Shown here: in pieces, positions 56,181 to 64,000 of the stretch
How positions within the stretch are numbered: the stretch's first letter is position 1
Layout: each line of letters opens with the position of its first letter
NCBI GenBank assembly: GCA_009829735.1
Contig: CM020618.1
Location: 23,917,346-23,981,345, forward strand
Length of the DNA stretch: 64,000 nt
Source of the DNA: Pyropia yezoensis
Lineage: Eukaryota; Rhodophyta; Bangiophyceae; Bangiales; Bangiaceae
Direction of reading: 5' to 3'
Notes under the pieces: model-generated
Database searches by the model: none
What the model was told of the DNA's origin: nothing
The model's input: only the letters and a program-made list of their open reading frames with translations
Program-made: the position numbers and the translations under genes

Positions 56181-59100
56181 ATGGGTTCTGCCATGGATGG
56201 GGAGGCAGCGGAAGGAGAAGGCGTGCCACGAGCAGCTGGGGCGGATGCAGAAGGCACCGACCTTCGCAATCGTAGCGTCGACGGCAGCGGCAGCGAGAGC
56301 AACAGCGGACGGGGGGCTACCGGGAGCAGAAGGGATGGTGGTAGCAGCGGCCCTATTGGTGACAACGAGGGTCGGAGAGCGCAAAGACCTGGTGCCGCCG
56401 TCGCCAGCGATGGCGGTGGCGGCGGCAAACACGCCATCGATTTCTTGCTCTGCAACATGGATGTGGGTCGTGGTGCGGCTGACGCGGGACCATTCTCGTC
56501 GACAAGGCAAACCGGTTCACCGCAACGAGCGAGCGGCGTCACTGCTGCGGGCACGCCCTCTGCGGGAGGTACCGGTGAGGGTGCTGAGGATCCGCTCCCG
56601 GCCGTCACGCGTGCTTCTCCTCACGGGCCATCGCGTGCGTCTGGCTCACCGGTGCGACCGCTCGGGGGCGCCTCCGCCGCCGTCTGGCCGTTGCATCTTC
56701 CGCTGGTCCCTGCCGCGCCACCACACTCCCAGTCCATGGCATGGGTCCCTCCCACGGTGGCCACACCCCCGCGACTGGGCTTGGTGCAGCAGCAGCTGCC
56801 GCCGCCGCCGCCGCCGCCGCCGCCACCGGCGCATCAAAGACTCCCACCCCGCCATCCACCCACCCAGACCGCTTGGCACCCCCCTGTCGCCGAGTTGTCT
56901 ATCATGGCGCCAAGTGGTGGAGGCAGTGCCCCACCCGAGGGTGCGTCTGCTGCCAGCCGCAGCGCACCCTACCCGCCACGTTCTCCGTTTGCACCCATTC
57001 GCGGCTCGCCGCCCCCCCCGGCGACGCCCTCGTGGACAGCTGGCGGTAGTGGCGGCAGGCCCGAATCACTTCTGCGCCCCCCCCCCACGACGATGCCCAT
57101 CCCCTTGCGGCCGGTTGCACCGCGACTCTTCACTGCCCAGCCGGGGCGGCCGCCGGGGTGGCTGTCGAGAGGTTCGCCCCTGATCAGCCCGGTGAACAGT
57201 GACGGTGTGCCTCCGCGCCGTCTGGGCGAGGACGATGCATTGGTGCCGCATCGAGAAGTGACACAGGGGGGGGATGGGGGGGGGGGGAGACTCTCGTCAC
57301 AGGCAAGCGGTGGGGCTGGCGGCGGTGAACACCGCGCGACGGCGAGCCGCGTGCTGCCCTTCTCGGAACCATTTGCGCTCGCTGGCGGTAAGAACTTGTA
57401 CCCGGCTTCCTCGACGGCGGCGCGGCCGTCGGCGGCGGATGCACCCTCTCCCCCCCCCCCCCCTTCCCATTACGTTCCATACCGAGTAGGGCCGTCCTTG
57501 GGGCTGGGCCCCTCCACGTCGACGGGATTGCCGCTCCCACCCCCGCCGCTGGCGTGGCGGCCTCCCCCGTGGAGCACAGACGCAGCAGCATCACGTGCGC
57601 CGTCGTTACAGCCGCAGCAGCTGTCGACGCAGCCACAGTCAATGCTACCGCCGCTGCTAGGGTATGGGGTTGGTGGAGGTGTTGGTGGCGGCGGTCGCGG
57701 AGTCGGTGGCCGGGAGTGGGGCGTTATCAGCGGCCGCCGTGGCTCTGCCGATGGCGGCGACGGCTACAACAGAGGAACAGGCATTGGTGATCACCTTGGC
57801 CTGCGCCGAACACTGTCGGCAGACCGCCCACGCTCGTCAATACCAACCCCGCCGCCCGCGTCGCCTCGGCGACCGGCTTCGCCCGGTAGGTCCTTGTCGA
57901 CGGGTGCTGGAGGCGGCCACAGCGGTGCGGGTGCCGGCGGGAGAGTGGGGTTGGGGGGGCATGGCGGTGCCTGGCCGCCGCTGAGCGTGGCGTTGGCAGA
58001 GGGCGGGTACCCGCCACAGCTGCACTCGGTACGTTGAGCGATCGGGGGCGGGGTCATTGTAGCCGGTTGGTAGAGATAGGGCTTGGAGGGAAGGTTGGGT
58101 GGGTTGGGTGGCTGCGAGAGAGGGGGTGGCCAGTGGTCGCACCTGCATGAGCTAGGATGACTGGCGGGCCTGGAGTTCATTTACGGGTGTGTGGCAGAGG
58201 TGTAGCTGGACTGCCTGGTGTGGATCATGTCGCCAGGATGCATCCAAGCACCGTCAGGTGGGATGCATTGGTGGGGGGGGTCTTTTCTGCAGCAGCAGGC
58301 CGGGCTGTTGGAAGATTTTCAACCTGGCTTGACCTTCTCCGGCATTGTCCCACAGCTTTTCTGACGCCCGTTTATGACTGCTCTTCGAAGTCAGCGCCCC
58401 ATGGTTGCGTGCTGCCCTGGAAGTCACCCCCTCCCCCTCTCACAATTTGACCTTGCGGTGGCATGGCTTTCTTGTCCTATGGATGGGCTGGTGCGACATC
58501 TCCCTGCAAACCGCGCGGTTCTTCGCTAACACCCTCCCGAGTCGCGTGCAGGGAAGCACGTCGACGAGCTTTGGGTCTGGTCGCCCCCGTGGGGGCGCCG
58601 TGGAGAAGCCCGCCCGCCCTTTTTCGTGCTCCATCTGCGACGCGACATTTCGGCAGCGCGCTCACCAAGAGAAGCACATCTCGGCTGTACATCTTAAGGA
58701 AAAGCCGCACTGGTGCAGCCGTTGCGCGGCTCGTTTCGGCCGGCGGAGCGACCTGTACGTTTTTGGGGTGGCTGTGCCTCACGAGTGCTAGCGATCACCT
58801 ATGCTCATTGTGCTGGTGTGGCCCGCGTGGCCGATAATCTGTCGCGTGCACAGGTGGCCTCTTGCCCGTCTGCTTGCTTGTGGTCTCTACACCATCCCAT
58901 ACAGCATTTTCTGACACTCCTCTGTCGCGCTCGCTCTCACATTTTCTGTCTTGTCGCTCTCTCCGCCACCCCCTCTGTGCCCGGAACAACAGGAACAAGC
59001 ACACCCGCCTCGTGCACCTCAAGCAGCGCCCCTTCTCTTGCCCCTACCCGTCTTGTGAACAGAGGTTCGGCCAAAAGTGCGACTGGAAGAAGCACATGCT

Positions 59101-59476
59101 CACCCACCAGCGGGGCACCCGCCGTGCGGCACAAGCAGGCGCCCGTACTCCGCCTGGTGGTGTCTTTGGGGCGGGCGGGTGGGGTCCCGGTGGCAGCGTC
59201 GGCGGCGGCGACGGTATATTGGGTGGAACCGGGGGGGCTGTCGAGGCAACCGGGGCCGGCAGCGGTGGAGGGCTGATCAGTGCCCACGGTGGCGGTAATG
59301 ACGAGGGGGCTGGCGGCGGTGGGATAGACAACGGTGACGGCCACGGCGGTGGACCTGCAGCCGAGGAGCTGGAGGCAGGCGGCCGTGCTCGGCAAAGAGG
59401 CGCCGCTGATGAAGGGGAAGTCGAGGACGAGTTCAAAGGCGGTGGGCAGCAGACGCTCGATCAGCGGCCGAGGTAG
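56181..59476 (+). CDS. Three-exon C2H2 zinc-finger protein gene (about 844 aa)
   Basis: Exons 56181-58028, 58552-58754 and 58993-59476 join in frame through GT-AG introns (phases 0 and 2). Residues 1-616 are Gly/Pro/Ser-rich and probably disordered, with a run of ten prolines. Three consecutive fingers follow: Cys642/645-His658/663 and Cys671/674-His687/692 (both CX2CX12HX4H), then Cys700/705-His718/722 (CX4CX12HX3H), joined by LKEKPHW and LKQRPFS linkers. The C-terminal 120 residues are Gly- and Glu-rich. Intron 2 splits finger 2, and only the spliced form restores its HX4H pair, which strongly supports the model. By family this is a nuclear, nucleic-acid-binding, probably regulatory protein; its targets are unknown. 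The ATG at 56181 is the first in frame but is not otherwise proven. Confidence 0.82.
58029..58551 (+). other. Intron 1 of the zinc-finger gene
   Basis: 523 bp, donor GTACGT, acceptor CGCGTGCAG. Read without splicing, the frame stops within three codons of the donor, giving a 618-aa protein lacking all fingers. Confidence 0.72.
58755..58992 (+). other. Intron 2 of the zinc-finger gene
   Basis: 238 bp, donor GTACGT, acceptor AACAACAG. It joins RRSDL to NKHTRLVH and completes finger 2. Confidence 0.85.
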
Positions 59477-61024
59477 AGTGGGGAGGTCGGGTGGAGCACG
59501 GTCCCTGTGCGACCCCAATGGTGGGGGCTTTTGGTCTGTCTGAGAGCGGAAGACATCATGGCAGAAGGGGTAGGTATAGATGACGAGGCGCGTAGGAGGG
59601 GCAGTCGAGACATGAACTAATGGTCGAAGGCTCTTTGGCTTGCCCGCGGAGCTACGAAGAGGTGCTTTTCTGCCTGAAAAGTGCTCGAAAGAGATTGAAA
59701 AATGATGGATCATTTGATGACTTTCGGAATGGCGCTCTGGTGCGCGTTTGGGCCGATTTCTGGGGTTGACCTTCGAACACGAATATTTACTCGAGCGTTT
59801 ATCTCAGCTGGACCCCCCTCAAAATTATGAGTGCTCTATCGTGAGACGCCACTGAGAGAGAGGGTAAAAGCTTGCTCCGCGAGGAGGTAGGCGTTGAAGA
59901 GGGACATAGAAGAGATACAGAGAGGGAAGACTGCGAGAGAAAGGGCGGTCGTCCGCCCAGAGGGCGATTGCCGGGCTGGGGGGAGGGGCGCGACGGCAAA
60001 CGAACGTACCAGCCGTGTGCGGCCGGCGGCTTCCCCCGCGCCGGCCAGCTTATCTTTCCCTCGGCGGGGGGTTTACAGGTAGTCCAGTCAAAACGGATGG
60101 CGACCCCCTGTCCTCACCGCCACAGAGAAATGCATCGCGTGGTAATAGACAAAAAATCTTACATATCTAGTTAGTCATGTACACAAACAGCCAAGACGTA
60201 AGAGTCCGTAGACGATTAAAACTTGTTGCCAAGCAAAAACATTCGACGGAGACGAGAGCCCATGAGTCCAAGCAACGCGGGCCAGTATGCCCCCCCGCTG
60301 GTCACTCTCTGCAGGGTGTGAATTATCTGTGTGTCATATGGACCTGGGCGATGAGCGACGTGACACATCGATAAGCGCCTGACCGGGATTAGCGGTTGCC
60401 ACATGTTTTGGAATCTCACACATGGGGACCGATCAAGGTGGATCCATGGTGATGTGCGTAGGGCCTATGTTGTGGACACCTACAGCACGGCCATGGTTTC
60501 ACCCGCATCAACGCATGGCCACGACTGTTGGAGATGGAGGCGGCACGAGCAGGGCGCGTATCTGCCGAAACGTAGATGCCCTTGACGTTGGGTTGTATCT
60601 ACACCGCCACGCACCTGCTGCCTGCAGACAGGTTTTTCTCCAGGGCCCCGTGGTGCAGCCATCGTCTGGCTTTACTGTGTGGTCAAGGCAGCCGGCGCTG
60701 CTCGTTCCGCCCTTGCCCCCCTGCCTTGTCCTTTTTCCAAATATTCCGGCACTACTTTCAGTGCCCTGAGCCCTCACGCCAGCTGGTCATTGGTCTGTTT
60801 CCTGTCGCCCACCAGACCAAGGAGGCGCGATCCCTAACAACTGATCCGCTCCACCATGATCCGCCGCACCCACACTTGGACTCTCAACGTTCTGCAGGAC
60901 GCGCATCCCGACTGTCAGATGATGTGGGGTTGTACAGTGCGTACGTGTATGTATCGAGAGAGCAACCGCGTCGCATACGTGGTGGGGGCTCCTCGTTCCC
61001 ATCACTGCCCCCCCAAGTGTCCCC
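59477..61024. other. Region downstream of the zinc-finger gene without a supportable gene
   Basis: Probably includes the 3' untranslated region of the zinc-finger gene. Short frames only, none recognisable. I see no clear polyadenylation signal I would commit to. Confidence 0.4.
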
Positions 61025-61101
61025 GCTTCTGCCCCATCATCGGGCAGAAGCTGTGGCCGACAGCGCCAGCGCCAGCAGGATGCTGGCGCTGTCGGCTACA
61101 G
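61025..61101. other. Two back-to-back hairpins
   Basis: Hairpin 1: 61025-61034 pairs with 61042-61051 (10 bp, GCTTCTGCCC). Hairpin 2: 61051-61070 pairs with 61082-61101 (about 20 bp with one G-T type mismatch, core GCCGACAGCGCCAGC) around an 11-nt loop. They share base 61051. No gene is evident next to them. Confidence 0.7.
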
Positions 61102-62594
61102 CCGCCATCTGTTCCGCGCTGTGATTGCGAACAGGATGGGCTCATTCACCCCCTGCGCGCCTCAGGCACACGCTGTGTGATGGTGTGTACAAAGTTTTAC
61201 GTTTGTTAGCGATTCATTCCGGTTAAAAAATTGTGCGAGACATCACTATCTACATGACGGCATCCAAGACAATTTATGGTAAAATAGAACGAAATAGATG
61301 ATAAAATTATATGGTACGTTGCACAAAAAAGATACATCGATGTTCTTCTCCGCTCGGGCGCGGGCAGGACACCGGCTGTGACGAGGTCCACGCCCCCCAT
61401 GCTGACAGAAGGATCACAGAGGTCCATGCGAACTCATGAGGTTCCTGGGTCTCCTGGCTGGTGCACCGCTCTCAGGGACACCCTGGGTGGACCGGTTGCT
61501 TGCGACCCTGAAATGGGGACTGCCTTTTCGGATTGTTTTGCTCGTCTCGGGGGTCGGACCGGGCCCATGTCCTAACTGAGGCATGGAAGAGGGGTGGTCG
61601 ATTTTGGGGAGGAGCCGGGGGGCACCAGGAGGCCATTGTTTTGAGAATATTTTTCCGTGCCCGAGTCCCCGTTCTTGAGAGGGACGTTCGTGGGGTAAAT
61701 GTTCCATGTCATGGGCTCGTTTGATTGGTATACGAAGAAGCCTGGTACACATGTGTACCATGCCCTTTCGGGCACGATCGGCAGGTGCCCCGCACACCTC
61801 CTCATGAGGCGGTCTCCCCCCCCCCTGCCTCTCCTGTTCCCCTCTCCTGGTCCAGGCACCTCGGGGAGACAACCCCCCCCAGCCCTCTACCCTCCGCGGC
61901 GGTCCCTCATGCGGGGACTTGGGCGGGTCCACCTTCGGCGAACGGAGCGCGGTGCGGGAGGGTGTGCCCAGATGGGTGCGTAGGCGCTAACAGTGCGCGG
62001 CCCCAGGGAGCAAGGGGGAAGACGTCGCGCGCATGAGGGGCGTGGGGGGGGGGGGCATGGTTCATGTGAGAAGGGGCGCGAGTGCACGAGAAGCCTTGGT
62101 GCTTTTTATCTTGTCGGGCTGATCGCCACCGCCCCTCCCGAGGACCCCTCAAAGTCGGTCCCCACAATACCTTGCGCCATTCCAACACCAGATTCTCCCC
62201 CCTCCCGCTGCACCAGAAGTACCCCGCCCCGCCGCGCATATCCCTACTGCCCATTGGTGCCGCCGCGCCCGACCTCCTGCGCCCGCAACAGAAAAAAAAA
62301 AAGCCTGCGCAGGCGCGGGCACCGGCGCTGGTGGCGCAAGCACCACCGCCACTACAGCCGCCGCCGCCCACTCCACTCCAGGTGTAACAGTGGCTTTACC
62401 CCCCCCGTCTTACCCTCACGCAGACGAACACGAGCCCCGTACCCTCATCCAGCTATCAATTCTCTCGCCATCGCCGCAGATGCCCGCGTCCAAAAACGCG
62501 TGACCGGACTCCCCTCAACGAAGCAATCAACGTCCTCTCCCCGCCCCTCGCCAAAAACGGACGCCACCGCCCCTTACAACGCTCTCCCTGCGGC

Positions 62595-63305
62595 CTAAGC
62601 GCGGCTGCCGCCACCACACCCCTCAGCCCAAACACCGACCTCACAGTCCCCACCGACTGGCCCCCCCCTCACGAAGCGCCACCATCGTCCCCCCGCCCTC
62701 CCCCTGAAACCGTCCCCGCGGCCACCTGCCCCCCTCCCCCCCACTCCCCAAGACACCTGCGCCACGATTGCCCCCCCCGTAAAAACGTAGCCACAGTCGC
62801 ATGTGACCTGCCCCCACCACACCAAACGGTCCACGCGACCGCCTGCCGCCCACTCCCCCCCCCGCTGAACACTCTCGCCGCCACTACCCCCCCAAAAACA
62901 CATAGCCACAGCCGCCTGTGGCCTGCCCGCCGTCGCGGCCGCCTCGGCGGCCGCCGCGGCGGCCGCCGTGACAGCCGTGTAGGCGTTGGTCGCCGCCGCC
63001 GCCGCGGAGGCCGCCGTCGCCATCGCCACCGCCGCGGTCACGACCGACGCCGCGTCGGCCGCTGCGGCATGCTTCACAGGCACCACGGTAGGCGGGGTGG
63101 CCGCCACCGCGGGCAACGGCAGTGGCGGGGCGACGACCATCACCCCCTCGGCTACCGCGCCCGCGGTCGCAACCGACTCCTCCTGTACCGTCGCCGTCGC
63201 AATCGCCGCCGCCGTCTTCTCACTCCCCTGCACCGCAAACTCCTCGTCGTCGCCGCCGCCGCCCTCGTCGCCGTCGCTGTCCTTGCCGCCGTGACCGTCG
63301 CCGCC

Positions 63306-63336
<31 letters not shown>

Positions 63337-63434
63337 CCGCTGCCGCCGCTGCCGCCGCCGCTACCGTTGCCGTCGCTGTCGCCGTCGCCGTCGTCGCCGT
63401 CGTCGCCGTCGTTGCTGTCGTCGTCCTCGTCGCT

Positions 63435-63477
<43 letters not shown>

Positions 63478-63506
63478 ACGTCCCCACCGTCGTCGACGCC
63501 GACCAC
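62595..63506 (-). other. Low-complexity ORF (Asp/Gly/Ala-rich), doubtful gene
   Basis: The minus-strand frame of about 303 aa begins with a long GDDGDD run encoded by a GAC-type trinucleotide repeat, then Gly-, Ala- and Val-rich stretches. Equally long frames exist on the other strand. No domain is seen. I regard it as a by-product of the repeat. Confidence 0.3.
63240..63500. repeat. GTC/GCC trinucleotide-repeat tract
   Basis: About 260 bp made almost entirely of GCC, GTC and GTT triplets on the + strand, with interruptions. Confidence 0.85.
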
Positions 63507-63745
63507 GGCACCAGCCCCACCCCCCGTGTCGCGGCCCTCCCACCGAGCGTGCCCCCCTCCGGCTGTCCCGCCTGATGAGCACGCTTGCTGCGGTTTCCCG
63601 GATGGGATCCACCGCGCCCCTTGTTGGGCCCATTACACCGGGTCATACCGTGAAGGCACCTGATTGGCGCAGGCCCGTGGCCCGAAGGTTCTCGGAGGCT
63701 TGAGAAAAGTATGCTCGATGTATCTTTTTAGTGCAACGTACCATA

Positions 63746-64000
63746 TGTGTTTTTGTTTCGTACCTGAAATGTTCGAGTCATCTCTGTCAGCTGCTCGAGC
63801 CCGTTGGCCGGCATCCACCCCACAGCCAGGTCCGCGTGGTGGGGAGAGCCGACGCGGCCGTCCACGACCGCTCCGACGAGCTGCGCCCGAGCGGGCCCAA
63901 GCGACCCGGCTCGGTCGACGCGACGTCACTCGGCACCCCCTGATGTGCACTGTCACCGACTGACTCTGAGAAAATGTCCGCTTCTGATGAGTACCGCACT
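63746..64000. other. Right end of window, nothing recognised
   Basis: GC-rich sequence with short overlapping frames only. Confidence 0.4.

Larger units (their letters stand above)
61312..63743. mobile_element. 2.4-kb segment bounded by 29-bp inverted repeats and TA
   Basis: The left end TGGTACGTTGCACAAAAAAG, continuing ATACATCGA, recurs inverted at the right end (63743 back to 63715) with one mismatch in 29. TA flanks both ends (61310-61311 and 63744-63745). This fits a nonautonomous DNA transposon with TA duplication. The interior has no recognisable transposase, so two inverted copies of a short repeat are the alternative. Confidence 0.5.

Overview
The window is GC-rich eukaryotic nuclear DNA. 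It holds nested Ty3/gypsy LTR retrotransposons, a pogo/Tigger-type DNA transposon and one host-like gene with canonical GT-AG introns. There are no bacterial operons or Shine-Dalgarno sites. The species cannot be named from sequence alone. A compact, GC-rich alga or protist (a red alga, for example) is plausible but unproven.

Bases 1-46230 are almost entirely retrotransposons inserted into one another. Element A (family 1, + strand, old, many breaks) runs from before base 1 and resumes at 24242-24578 and 25046-25955. A young family-1 unit on the minus strand (4113-24236) interrupts it, flanked by the 5-bp duplication CTTAC. That unit appears twice around a 500-N scaffold gap: copy B at 4113-13837 and copy D at 14338-24236. 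The error pattern suggests two overlapping contig ends of a single element. Family 1 carries a long extra ORF, antisense to gag-pol and placed between pol and the 3' LTR. It is present in A, B and D and I could not assign it a function. A family-3 solo LTR (24579-25045) and a family-3 element E (from 25956) then sit inside A's antisense ORF.

E (+, 25956-30790) meets a second family-3 copy F (minus, 46230 down to 30791) tail to tail, forming a large inverted repeat. F is split by element H (32678-41764, + strand, chromodomain Ty3/gypsy, 406-bp LTRs, duplication CTCCA). Families 1 and 3 share an identical 19-nt primer binding site, and H has a close variant.

Bases 46231-49300 hold a pogo/Tigger-like transposase gene on the minus strand. 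It has a DDD catalytic triad, one in-frame stop, and a 633-bp probable solo LTR inserted with a 5-bp duplication. A 15-bp minisatellite lies at its 5' end. A 119-bp MITE with TA duplication lies at 50101-50219.

Bases 50270-64000 look like host DNA. The one gene I can support is a three-exon C2H2 zinc-finger protein (56181-59476, +, about 844 aa). The rest is GC-rich low-complexity sequence with overlapping ORFs on both strands and no recognised domains. It also contains two back-to-back hairpins (61025-61101), a 2.4-kb segment bounded by 29-bp inverted repeats with TA at both ends (61312-63743), and a long trinucleotide repeat (about 63240-63500).
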